A DNA stretch of 9,405 nucleotides, taken from assembly GCA_021850405.1 (NCBI GenBank), contig JAJZMA010000141.1:1-9405 (forward strand), given 5' to 3'. Shown here piece by piece: positions 1-7,339 of the stretch. The DNA is from a bacterium. Lineage in GTDB: Bacteria; Chloroflexota; Dormibacteria; Aeolococcales; Aeolococcaceae. Below the pieces are notes generated by a model. That model saw nothing but the letters and a program-made list of their open reading frames with translations. It did not search any database and had not been told where the DNA came from. The position numbers and the translations under genes are program-made. Every line of letters starts with the position of its first letter. Within the stretch, counting starts at the first letter, position 1.

Positions 1-32
1 TGGCACCTTCCGGCAGTAACCTCGTCGATACA

Positions 33-1109
33 TTGCCCCTAAAAGGATCGCGCGTTGCAGTCGCAGGGCTGTTCAAAACCCGTTGTGGTCTTCAGCGTGG
101 AGCTAAGCTGATGCTGACCGATATCCATTTCGACAATGAAGAGCACCTTATCCAGATTATTGAGACGATAGTATCGTCAGTGGGCCGTAGGATTGACCGG
201 CGCCAGCCGCTCTGCGATGCCCGTTTGCTGGACGGCTCCAGGGTGAACGCAGCCATCCCTCCAGTGGCTCTGGATGGGCCGCTGCTCACCATCCGGAAAT
301 TTGCCAAGGACCCCTACCAGGCCTCTGACCTGATTGGGTTTGGCACGCTGACTGAGGAAGCTGCGGCTTTCCTGCGCGCCTGCGTCCTGGCCCGCGCAAA
401 CATCATAGTTTCTGGTGGTACCGGCACAGGAAAAACCACCCTTCTCAATGTGTGCTCCAGCTTTATCCCAATTGATGAACGAATTGTCACAATTGAGGAT
501 GCAGCAGAACTGCAGCTCCACCAGGAGCATGTATGCCGGATGGAGGCCCGTCCGGCCGACCCCAATGGTGAAGGCCAGATCACAATCCGGGATCTCGTCG
601 TCAATAGCCTTAGAATGCGACCTGACCGGATCGTCATCGGAGAGTGCCGCTCGGGCGAGGCTCTGGACATGCTGCAGGCGATGAACACAGGGCATGATGG
701 CTCCCTGACCACCCTGCACGCAAACTCACCCAGGGAGGCTCTCTCCCGCCTTGAAACGCTTGTCCTCATGGCTGGAATGGATCTGCCCCTGAAAGCTGTA
801 CGGCAACAGATAGTAGGAGCGATAAACCTGGTAGTGCAGCTGAACCGGTTCAAGGATGGCTCAAGGAAACTCACCTCGATCACCGAGATCATCGGACTGG
901 AGGGTGAGACCGTAACCATGCAGGAAATATTTAAATTTGAACCCAAGGGAGCCGATCCGGAAACAGGGAAGATCATCGGAGAGTTCCAGCCCACTGGCGT
1001 ACGCCCACAGATCATAAACAAGCTGTTCGACATGGGCGTACCAATGCCCCCTCGCCTGGCACAGCTATTTCCCGACCGGCGCACTCTGGGGCCACCAACC
1101 CGTCGTTAG
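33..1109 (+). CDS. cpaF: CpaF/TadA-family secretion ATPase, N-terminus missing or divergent
   Basis: Cytoplasmic hexameric ATPase of the type II/IV secretion superfamily, the kind that powers Tad (Flp) pilus assembly or a related machine. Counting from TTG at 33 (358 residues), the sequence shows Walker A GGTGTGKTT at 128-136, the acidic box TIEDAAEL at 153-160, Walker B RIVIGEC at 199-205 and the His box TGHDGSLTTLHAN at 219-231. From residue 21 on, it aligns without gaps (offset 170 residues) through the ATPase core to the minus-strand CpaF in this window; residues 128-260 differ at 25 of 133 positions. Before residue 21 the similarity stops, although the frame is open to the window edge. 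TTG 33 has no visible ribosome binding site. ATG 111 has GGAG at 99-102, but it lies inside the conserved domain. The gene may start outside the window, have a disturbed 5' end, or be a short paralog. The family is certain; the start and functionality are not. Confidence 0.85.
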   Translation: MPLKGSRVAVAGLFKTRCGLQRGAKLMLTDIHFDNEEHLIQIIETIVSSVGRRIDRRQPLCDARLLDGSRVNAAIPPVALDGPLLTIRKFAKDPYQASDLIGFGTLTEEAAAFLRACVLARANIIVSGGTGTGKTTLLNVCSSFIPIDERIVTIEDAAELQLHQEHVCRMEARPADPNGEGQITIRDLVVNSLRMRPDRIVIGECRSGEALDMLQAMNTGHDGSLTTLHANSPREALSRLETLVLMAGMDLPLKAVRQQIVGAINLVVQLNRFKDGSRKLTSITEIIGLEGETVTMQEIFKFEPKGADPETGKIIGEFQPTGVRPQIINKLFDMGVPMPPRLAQLFPDRRTLGPPTRR

Positions 1110-1479
1110 GGAAACCTGCGACAACCCGGCTGGAGACAGTTCGCCGAAAAGATAGCTGGATGACCCCCGGAGTGTCCGTGCATTGCGGGATTCCAGGGGC
1201 CATCGCGGCCGGGACGGTGGCGAATGCAACGCGTTCTCGCTCCTGAACTGACCAGCAGCCGTCCTTCACAACCCAGCCCGGAGAGATTCCCTGTCGACCG
1301 GGGGACTAAAGTGTCAGCGGAGCGAGCTCCTTCACCCTTCCCTGGCTGGCCATAGCCAGAACACACCTCCTGCCAGGATTCCCTGCTCTGCCATACGACA
1401 GGACTTGCCCACCCCCCGACAAAGAGCTGCTACTGGAAGCAGCTAATGCAATGTGGAACCAGCCGTAGAAAGGGCCAGC
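1110..1479. other. Intergenic region between two convergent cpaF genes
   Basis: No convincing gene is seen on either strand. Two short minus-strand frames of about 85 codons have no recognisable domain and no good ribosome binding site, and one of them runs into the 3' end of the upstream cpaF. No transposase or tadB/tadC remnant could be read in any frame. The region contains two short perfect inverted repeats: 6 bp arms at 1342-1347 and 1354-1359, and 7 bp arms at 1425-1431 and 1438-1444. Confidence 0.6.
1425..1444 (-). terminator. Possible terminator hairpin of the minus-strand cpaF
   Basis: Perfect 7 bp inverted repeat AGCTGCT/AGCAGCT with a 6-base loop, starting 35 bases past the stop codon of the minus-strand cpaF. 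In the direction of that gene it is followed by only a weak T run (CTTTG). The position fits a terminator, but the short stem and poor T tract make this tentative. Confidence 0.25.
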
Positions 1480-3063
1480 TCAGGCATCCACCGCAACAGG
1501 ACTGTCGGGCAGGACATGTACGGGGCGGAACAGGGTTTCTGGCAGATCCTCGCCCACAGTACGCAGGAACTCAAGGAAGTGCGGCTTTACTCCCGTGGGG
1601 GTCAGCTGACCCAGCACCTTGCCCTCTGGATCGATGCCGGTCTGCTTGAAAGTAAACACCTCCTGAAGCTTGACCTGGTCTCCCTCGATCCCCAGCACTT
1701 CGGCAATGCTCACGATCTTTCGGGTGCCATCCCGCAGCCTGGACTGCTGAACGATGATATTCACAGCAGAAGCGATCTGCTCCCGGATCGCCCTGGATGG
1801 CAGGTCGGTGCCTGCCATCAGTACCAGCGTCTCCAGCCTGCCTATGCTTTCCTTTGGAGAGTTCGCGTGCAAGGTGGTCAGCGATCCGTCATGGCCTGTG
1901 TTCATAGCCTGGAGCATATCGAGCGCCTCCCCCCCGCGACACTCACCTATGACGATCCGGTCGGGCCGCATTCTAAGGCTATTGACGACCAGATCCCGGA
2001 TGGTCACACGCCCCCTGCCTTCCACGTTCGCCGGGCGGGTCTCCAGGGAGATTACGTGCTCCTGCCGCAGCTGCAGCTCGGCCGCATCCTCAATCGTGAC
2101 AATCCGCTCGTCGTTGGGGATAAAGCTGGATAGCACGTTCAGCGTAGTGGTCTTCCCGGATCCGGTACCACCGCTAACCACCACGTTGAGCCGGCCGCGC
2201 ACACAGGCCCCGATAAAGGCAACCATATCTTCAGTGACCGATCCGAACTTCACCAGATCTGACACCTGAAGCGGATCCTTGGAAAACTTACGGATTGTAA
2301 CTGTGGGTCCGGTAAGCGCCAGCGGCGGGATTATTACATTGACACGGGAGCCATCCTTGAGTCTGGCGTCCACCATTGGGGAAGATTCATCGATCCTCCT
2401 TCCAATAGTAGAAACTATCCTGTCAATGATCTGCATCAGCTGTTCGTTGCTCTCAAACTTGACGCTGCTCAGTGTCAGTTTGCCCTTCTGCTCCACATAG
2501 ACCTGCTTTGGTCCATTGATCATGATTTCAGTCACGTTCGTGTCAGCAAGAAGTGCCTCCAGCGGCCCAAGCCCAAGGACATCGTGGGTCACGGTTTCAA
2601 CAATTCTCTGCTTGTCCTGCCGGGTCATTGTCAGACCCTGCTCCAGCACTACCTCATTGACAAGCTCGGTGATGCGGGAAATAACTTCATCCCGATCTGG
2701 AGTCGCAACCGAGGCAAGCTCCTCAATCAGCCGTGCATGTACCTTTGTGCGCAGGTCATGGTAGGTATTGGTGCTACCCGGCCGACCGGGCATTGGCCGA
2801 TTGAGCCCGGTTCTTGTGAGAAGCGAAGATCTGCCAGCACCCATCTCCCCGCTACCCGGCCGGGGTGCTGCTTCTGCAGGCGCTGCAGGAGCAAGCGGAG
2901 CAGGGGCAGGTGGGGCGGCAACCGCTACCTGGGCAGCAGGCCCAGCAGTTTGTGGAGCAGGAGGTGCTACAGCCAGCCCGGGACTGCTTACTGGGGGCCG
3001 AACCGGGGGCACTTGCCCCCCCACCTCCTCTGACTTCTTCTGAACGCGATCCAAAAGAGACAT
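1480..3063 (-). CDS. cpaF: CpaF/TadA-family ATPase of a Tad pilus or type II/IV secretion system
   Basis: Full-length ATPase (527 residues) expected to act at the inner face of the membrane, hydrolysing ATP to drive pilin assembly or secretion with TadB/TadC-type membrane partners. Residues 18-76 are a Pro/Ala-rich, probably disordered linker. An N-terminal helical domain follows at about 100-165, then the family signature NVTEIMINGP at 176-185. The ATPase core has Walker A GGTGSGKTT at 298-306, the acidic box TIEDAAEL at 323-330, Walker B RIVIGECRGGE at 369-379 and the His box at 389-401. All motifs are intact. ATG 3063 is preceded, with 5 bases between, by a strong ribosome binding site (GAGGTGGAG). 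The N-terminal Pro/Ala extension makes it longer than many CpaF proteins. It is convergent with a close paralog and divergent from the CAP operon; no other Tad genes are in view, so its exact system is inferred from the family alone. Confidence 0.95.
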   Translation of the reverse strand: MSLLDRVQKKSEEVGGQVPPVRPPVSSPGLAVAPPAPQTAGPAAQVAVAAPPAPAPLAPAAPAEAAPRPGSGEMGAGRSSLLTRTGLNRPMPGRPGSTNTYHDLRTKVHARLIEELASVATPDRDEVISRITELVNEVVLEQGLTMTRQDKQRIVETVTHDVLGLGPLEALLADTNVTEIMINGPKQVYVEQKGKLTLSSVKFESNEQLMQIIDRIVSTIGRRIDESSPMVDARLKDGSRVNVIIPPLALTGPTVTIRKFSKDPLQVSDLVKFGSVTEDMVAFIGACVRGRLNVVVSGGTGSGKTTTLNVLSSFIPNDERIVTIEDAAELQLRQEHVISLETRPANVEGRGRVTIRDLVVNSLRMRPDRIVIGECRGGEALDMLQAMNTGHDGSLTTLHANSPKESIGRLETLVLMAGTDLPSRAIREQIASAVNIIVQQSRLRDGTRKIVSIAEVLGIEGDQVKLQEVFTFKQTGIDPEGKVLGQLTPTGVKPHFLEFLRTVGEDLPETLFRPVHVLPDSPVAVDA

Positions 3064-3068
3064 TGGCG

Positions 3069-3077
3069 CTCCACCTC
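3069..3077 (-). promoter_or_regulatory. Ribosome binding site of the minus-strand cpaF
   Basis: GAGGTGGAG on the minus strand, 5 bases before ATG 3063, is a near-ideal Shine-Dalgarno match. It supports this start over downstream alternatives. Confidence 0.75.
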
Positions 3078-3123
3078 ACTAGAATAGGGTATGCAGATCT
3101 TTACTCATCCAGAGTACACCGTT

Positions 3124-3157
3124 CGGCCTGACAACTCGGCCACGGCCTGCAACAACT
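3124..3157. repeat. Imperfect direct repeat in the divergent intergenic region
   Basis: CGGCCTG at 3124-3130 and 3143-3149, each followed by ACAACT (3131-3136 and 3152-3157); the second copy has two extra bases between the blocks. It lies between the divergent cpaF and CAP genes, upstream of both ribosome binding sites, where an operator would be expected. No regulator can be assigned, and no convincing -35/-10 pair was found for either gene. Confidence 0.35.
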
Positions 3158-3193
3158 TTGTGTCACAGTGTCTCTGTCCAGACTAGATGTAAA

Positions 3194-3200
3194 AAAGGAG
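3194..3200 (+). promoter_or_regulatory. Ribosome binding site of the CAP-domain gene
   Basis: AAAGGAG within an A-rich run, 5 bases before ATG 3206. It makes this ATG a better start than the in-frame upstream codon at 3158. Confidence 0.75.
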
Positions 3201-3205
3201 AAACA

Positions 3206-4129
3206 ATGCAGTCATGGTTTCTTCACAATCCAGCCACCGGGCCCAGGGACCATTTCCTGGACCGACGGAAAGGCGACCCTGTGCGAAATCGAATCCATCG
3301 ACTTCGCAAGGCGCTTGCAACTGCCAGCGTGATGACCCTGGCACTATTTGCCCTCATAACCACTCCAGTCGCGGCAAATACCACAGCTGACGCCCAGCTC
3401 TTTTCACTCACCAATCAGGACCGGGCCAGCAATGGCGTTGCGTCCCTGGCCTTTGACGGAACGCTGCAGGAGATTGGAGAGAATGCGCCCTATGGCGGCT
3501 GTGGGTTTGAGATTTACGGCAGGGCAGAGGATCTCATCACCCGCAACTACTTCTCCCACCTGATACTCGACTGCAACCAGTATGTATTCTCCATAATGCA
3601 GGCCTACGGGATTCACTATCTGAGCGCAGGCGAGAACATTGGCTGGGTAGCCAACACGACTGATCCATCTGTGGCGGCACCTTACGTCAACACCCTTTTC
3701 ATGAACAGTACTCCGCACCGGGACAACATCCTTGACCCCTCCTACACCGCCCTTGGAGTGGGATCATGGTTTGGCGCTTCCTGGTCAGGCGCCGGCACTC
3801 CCGAAACCAACGTATGGATGTTTGCGGAGGAATTCGCACAGCTTGCCCCAGCTCCGACTCCAACCCCGGCTCCTACGCCCCGCCCAACGCCAGCACCAAC
3901 CCCACCACCGACGCCAGTGCCTACACCAGTTCCGACCCCTCGACCAACCCCAACCCCGCCACCAACCGCTGCATCAACTCCAACTGCACTGATGACCGTT
4001 ATCGCCCATCCCTCTCCAACCCCTGCGACGCCACCCGGGTTGCTGTCTCCAGAGGAGCCGCCAGTTCCGGTAAACTCCGGCTGGATTGCCACATCGGTAG
4101 AACAGACCCTGGAAGGATACCTTGGCTGA
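3206..4129 (+). CDS. Secreted CAP/SCP-domain (YkwD-like) protein with Pro/Thr-rich tail
   Basis: Predicted exported protein of 307 residues. The hydrophobic segment of a signal peptide lies at about 36-57, with likely cleavage after TPVAA. A CAP domain (PF00188 type) follows at about 64-213. It carries the LTNQDRASNG start of the fold and the cavity residues expected of the family: H118 in RNYFSH, E143 in AGENIGW and H171 in TPHRDNIL. Two cysteines (C99, C123) could form a disulfide. Residues 214-258 are a repetitive Pro/Thr linker, and the protein ends in a short non-repetitive tail. The biochemical role of bacterial CAP proteins is mostly unsettled. ATG 3206 has a strong ribosome binding site. 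GTG 3281 (residue 26, GGAAAGG 7 bases upstream) is a real alternative and would give a more ordinary signal peptide of about 31 residues. The gene overlaps the next ORF by 8 bases and leads the operon with an ABC transporter. Confidence 0.88.
   Translation: MQSWFLHNPATGPRDHFLDRRKGDPVRNRIHRLRKALATASVMTLALFALITTPVAANTTADAQLFSLTNQDRASNGVASLAFDGTLQEIGENAPYGGCGFEIYGRAEDLITRNYFSHLILDCNQYVFSIMQAYGIHYLSAGENIGWVANTTDPSVAAPYVNTLFMNSTPHRDNILDPSYTALGVGSWFGASWSGAGTPETNVWMFAEEFAQLAPAPTPTPAPTPRPTPAPTPPPTPVPTPVPTPRPTPTPPPTAASTPTALMTVIAHPSPTPATPPGLLSPEEPPVPVNSGWIATSVEQTLEGYLG
3845..3979 (+). repeat. Low-complexity Pro/Thr-coding repeat
   Basis: C-rich, A-containing repetitive DNA encoding about 45 residues of APTP, RPTP and VPTP units within the CAP gene. 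It is read as a flexible spacer, possibly spanning the cell wall or glycosylated. It is in frame and coding, not an array or noncoding repeat. Confidence 0.8.
4111..4117 (+). promoter_or_regulatory. Ribosome binding site deciding the TTG start of the ABC ATPase
   Basis: GGAAGGA lies inside the last codons of the CAP gene, 4 bases before TTG 4122. There is no ATG upstream of Walker A that would give a complete ATPase, so this site supports the TTG start and coupling to the CAP gene. Confidence 0.6.
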
Positions 4130-4922
4130 CACGACAACCCCTTCGTTCACGCTGGCATGCGCAGGCCTGGAAAAGAGTTTTTCCATCAGCCACACACCCC
4201 ATCAGGTGCTTTCCTCCATCAGCCTTCAGGTGACAAAAGGCGAATTTATCGCTGTAATGGGTGCAAGCGGATCGGGTAAAAGCACGCTCCTGCACATCCT
4301 GGGGGGACTGGAGCCTCCCGACAAGGGTCAGGTCCTGCTCATGGGGGAAGACCTGTATGCGATGCCAGAAGAAAGGCGCACCGCGTTCAGAACACAACAT
4401 GCCGGCTTCATTTTTCAGTCGTACAATCTGATCCCAACCTTGACAGCCGCAGAGAATGTTGCCCTGCCCATCCTGCTTCAGGCCACCGGTCGCGCCAACA
4501 GGAAAAACCGGCAGGCAAGCTCAGCGGCAGCGTTTGCACGAGCGGCTGAACTTATGGAGCAACTCAACCTAAAAGGGCTCCAGGGCCACCACCCGGACAA
4601 TATCTCGGGGGGAGAGCAACAGAAAATTGCCATCGCCCGTGCACTGGCGCCCAACCCCGAACTTGTCATCGCCGATGAACCCACAGGCAATCTGGACTGG
4701 AACGCCTCCCAGGAGGTGATGAAGCTGCTCTCTTCGCTTCATCAGGAACAGCAGAGGACCATCGTGATGGCCACCCATGAGGCAGCAGCCGCAGCCTTTG
4801 CCCAGACCGTATTTGTGATGCGTGATGGGCGTCTTCTGGAAAAAATCCAGCTCACCCATGAAAACGGCGCAGACAAGGCGCGCCAGCACCTCCTCAGCCA
4901 GCTGGCCCAGCTTGGACTCTGA
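4122..4922 (+). CDS. MacB/LolD-type ABC transporter ATP-binding protein
   Basis: Nucleotide-binding subunit (266 residues) of an ABC complex working at the cytoplasmic face of the membrane with the FtsX-type permease encoded next. Motifs are complete: Walker [10 protein letters not shown] at 47-55, Q-loop glutamine Q99 in [10 protein letters not shown], signature SGGEQQ at 162-167, Walker B plus D-loop [12 protein letters not shown] at 181-192 and H-loop H219. The ADEPTGNLD string is typical of the MacB/LolD/FtsE group, whose transporters often transmit mechanical force across the membrane instead of moving a solute through it. The start is TTG 4122 with a ribosome binding site inside the preceding gene. 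The first 8 bases overlap the CAP gene, and the stop shares one base with the permease ATG (TGATG), which indicates coupled translation. The substrate is unknown. Confidence 0.95.
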   Translation: MADTTTPSFTLACAGLEKSFSISHTPHQVLSSISLQVTKGEFIAVMGASGSGKSTLLHILGGLEPPDKGQVLLMGEDLYAMPEERRTAFRTQHAGFIFQSYNLIPTLTAAENVALPILLQATGRANRKNRQASSAAAFARAAELMEQLNLKGLQGHHPDNISGGEQQKIAIARALAPNPELVIADEPTGNLDWNASQEVMKLLSSLHQEQQRTIVMATHEAAAAAFAQTVFVMRDGRLLEKIQLTHENGADKARQHLLSQLAQLGL

Positions 4923-7339
4923 TGACACGCCACAGCAGAACCCTGCTGCTCAAGGCACTTCGCCTGCCTCTGCGCGAGACCTTGCTGCTCTCCCTTCTTG
5001 TCGTGTTTACCACAGTTGCCCTTGGCAGCAACCTTGCGCAGGTTGCTCTTGCACAGCAGGCAACCACCCATAGCCAGACTGCGGCAGCCGGGCGCGCACA
5101 GATCGACGTGCAGGCAATCGCCGGCGGAGGGCTAAACCGCAACCAGATGGCCGCTGTCATAGGGAGCCCACTGATTGCCGACAAGTCCCCCCTTTATGAA
5201 AAATCATCGTTCGCCATAGCAGCCACCAATCCTCAGGCATCCGTGCCCATCACACTGGTGGGTGAGACAGGAGGCGCAGTCGCACTGCGACCCCTAACCC
5301 TGGCACAGGGCCATCTGCCAATAAGCTGCCAGCAGGCTGTCATTTCGGCTTCCCTGTTGCCAGTCCTGGCAGCGCACCAGCTAAAAGCGACATCCCTCCT
5401 GCTGCCGGGCAGCTCTGGGCTGTTCCGGGTCTCAGTGAGTGGCCTGGTGGCAATGACGCAGACAGGCGTTTCGGCACCCCCTGGCGCAGTGTACCTGCCC
5501 ACAGCCTGTCTCCAGAAGAGTTTTTACCTGGGGCTCCACACGCTTCTAATCGCTGGCAGGCTCGTGCCGGGCGAGAACTTCAAGGCGACAGCTGCTGCCC
5601 TGATGGCAAAGACCGGCAACGGCGTAGTCATATCCAGCCCCAGGGCAGGAACGGCAGCGACGGCCCCTTACCAGATCTTTGGACTGATAACGGGCGCCTC
5701 CCTGCTTTTTGGGGTCATGGTCACCATGGCAACCACTGCCCTTCTGCTGGGTCGCCGCAGGGACGTGCTGGAGACGCTCACCCTGTCTGGTGTATCCCGC
5801 AATGCCCTGCGTCTCGCATCACTGGAGCTTGCCACCAGGTTCAGTGGAGCTGGCGTAATCACCGGAGCTGTGCTACTCATCCCGGTGGACAGTGCCAGCG
5901 GTACTCCACTCCTGACTGCACTCGCCACCATTCTGGAGAGTGCAGCGCTGGTCTTCCTCGCCAGTACGCTCACCGGCACTCTCGCATCACTCCCGCTACA
6001 GAAGAGTCCCCTGGCTGACAGGTCTGAAGCGCAGTGGAGGGGCGCACCCTGGATTGGGGCAGCTGGCATCCTGCTCACCATAGCTGGGCTAAGCGCCGTC
6101 AAGGGGGGCACAGCTTCATCACAGCTGCCCGGTGCGATGGCAGTCCTTATTGGTACCACCCTTGCGGTAGCAGCAGTTGTACCTTACCTCAGCCACCCTC
6201 GGCTTGAGTCTGCCAGATGGCTCACCCAGCTGCTGGCCCTGCGTTCCGTCTGGCTGCGACCGAGGCGCACCATGATGAGTCTGGCACTTGTGATGATTTC
6301 AGTTTCCACTACGGTTGCAGTGACATCACTCACTGCCTCCGAACTGGCAGCAGCAACCAGCTGGGTGCATGAACTTTTTCCAGGCGAGGCAATTGTGGTA
6401 AGCCCTGTGCCAGAGCCACTTGCGCTGGCGAGTGCCCTGCAGGGCGCAAGCGGTGTGGCTTCGACCACCAGCATCTCCCTCTTTACAGCAGCCACGGATG
6501 GAAGACTAACCCCGTTCATGGCGACATCGCCTTCCCATTTTGCTCCCGGGCTGGCAGTCCAGCCAATGGCTGGCAGTCCACCACAGAGCCTGGCACTTCT
6601 CTCCACACCCTCAACTGCGGTAGTTCCAGAGCAACTTGCTGCAGCAAACAACTGGAAGAAGGGACAGGAGGTTCTCGCAGAAGGACCCAACGGCAAGCAG
6701 ATACCGCTGAAAGTCATTGGAATAGTTGCACACACGTTTCCTGGAGGCGCCGGTCAGCCGAGCATTATCGTCTCAACTGCAACAGCACAGAAGCTTGGGG
6801 CGCCTCCCGTATTCAGTGACATAGCAGTCCGTTGCGCGACCGGGTCCTGCATCTCCAGCAGCACCAGGGTCGCAGCCCGGTATGGGTGGGCACTCTTCAC
6901 CCAGACGCAACTAACCTCAGCTATCCAGGCGCTGGTGGGAGAGGACATGGGCAAGCTGGCCATCGCTCCGATAATTCTGCTGCTTGCCACTGTCATCGCG
7001 ATATTTGCCGTGAACTGGAATAACGCCCAGGACCAGCGGCATGACTTTTCGCTGCTCAGGACAGTCGGGCTGACGAGATCCGGGCTCGCATCCCTGATCT
7101 GGTGGCAGTCGGTACTGGTATCGGGCCTGGGAGGTATCCTTGCACTTGGTGCTGGTGTCCTCCTCTCTGCAGTGTTCATTGAGGTAGCGTCCACTCCCGC
7201 CCTGGAGCTCCCGCTGGCGATACCGTTTAGCGTTCTGCTACCCGTACTGGCACTGGCACTGGCTGCGGTAGGTACAGCTCTGGTGCCCTCCCAGGTACTC
7301 TCCCGGGAGAGCATCAGCACTGCCCTCAACCGCTCATGA
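4922..7339 (+). CDS. Two-FtsX-domain ABC transporter permease (MacB/YbbP-like)
   Basis: Membrane subunit (805 residues) partnering the ATPase upstream. By eye it has about ten membrane segments: near 19-42, then 252-276, 305-322, 332-355, 376-392, 402-421, 450-470, 678-698, 725-752 and 764-787. Two extracytoplasmic domains of about 200 residues lie at 43-250 and 472-676. Two FtsX-type cores are seen, each with a charged cytoplasmic stretch after a membrane segment: RRRDVLETLTLSGVSRN at 278-294 and QRHDFSLLRTVGLTRSG at 705-721. This duplicated layout and length resemble E. coli YbbP more than single-FtsX MacB or LolC/E. Cysteines C136/C196 and C638/C643 sit in the outer domains and may form disulfides. 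The start ATG overlaps the ATPase stop by one base with no clear ribosome binding site, and the stop overlaps the lipoprotein start (ATGA). What it moves or pulls on is unknown. Confidence 0.93.
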   Translation: MTRHSRTLLLKALRLPLRETLLLSLLVVFTTVALGSNLAQVALAQQATTHSQTAAAGRAQIDVQAIAGGGLNRNQMAAVIGSPLIADKSPLYEKSSFAIAATNPQASVPITLVGETGGAVALRPLTLAQGHLPISCQQAVISASLLPVLAAHQLKATSLLLPGSSGLFRVSVSGLVAMTQTGVSAPPGAVYLPTACLQKSFYLGLHTLLIAGRLVPGENFKATAAALMAKTGNGVVISSPRAGTAATAPYQIFGLITGASLLFGVMVTMATTALLLGRRRDVLETLTLSGVSRNALRLASLELATRFSGAGVITGAVLLIPVDSASGTPLLTALATILESAALVFLASTLTGTLASLPLQKSPLADRSEAQWRGAPWIGAAGILLTIAGLSAVKGGTASSQLPGAMAVLIGTTLAVAAVVPYLSHPRLESARWLTQLLALRSVWLRPRRTMMSLALVMISVSTTVAVTSLTASELAAATSWVHELFPGEAIVVSPVPEPLALASALQGASGVASTTSISLFTAATDGRLTPFMATSPSHFAPGLAVQPMAGSPPQSLALLSTPSTAVVPEQLAAANNWKKGQEVLAEGPNGKQIPLKVIGIVAHTFPGGAGQPSIIVSTATAQKLGAPPVFSDIAVRCATGSCISSSTRVAARYGWALFTQTQLTSAIQALVGEDMGKLAIAPIILLLATVIAIFAVNWNNAQDQRHDFSLLRTVGLTRSGLASLIWWQSVLVSGLGGILALGAGVLLSAVFIEVASTPALELPLAIPFSVLLPVLALALAAVGTALVPSQVLSRESISTALNRS

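Noticed and set aside
314..1084. Long minus-strand frame (256 codons) opposite the first cpaF, and a similar plus-strand frame at 1754-2269 opposite the second
   Set aside because: The two antisense frames resemble each other only because the cpaF genes beneath them are homologous and share codon bias. They have no ribosome binding site and no domain.
1342..1359. CTGGCT/AGCCAG hairpin as a terminator of the first cpaF
   Set aside because: Only 6 bp, about 230 bases past the stop codon and with no T tract; chance occurrence is likely in such sequence.
1453..2133. Plus-strand open frame of 226 codons
   Set aside because: It lies fully or mostly opposite the conserved cpaF coding sequence and is low in recognisable features; it is a shadow of the G+C-rich gene.
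3081..3086. TATTCT on the minus strand as a -10 box for cpaF
   Set aside because: No acceptable -35 element at the proper distance and it sits very close to the ribosome binding site; too weak to call.
3158..3205. Upstream in-frame start for the CAP gene at 3158
   Set aside because: It has no ribosome binding site, while ATG 3206 has an excellent one, and the extra 16 residues would precede an already long signal-peptide n-region.
3845..3979. CRISPR-like regular repeats
   Set aside because: The units are short, imperfect, without spacers, and translate in frame to a Pro/Thr linker in the CAP gene.
6551..6580. 11-base direct repeat CTGGCAGTCCA inside the permease gene
   Set aside because: The copies are 19 bases apart and out of frame with each other, within ordinary coding sequence; no sign of insertion or target-site duplication.
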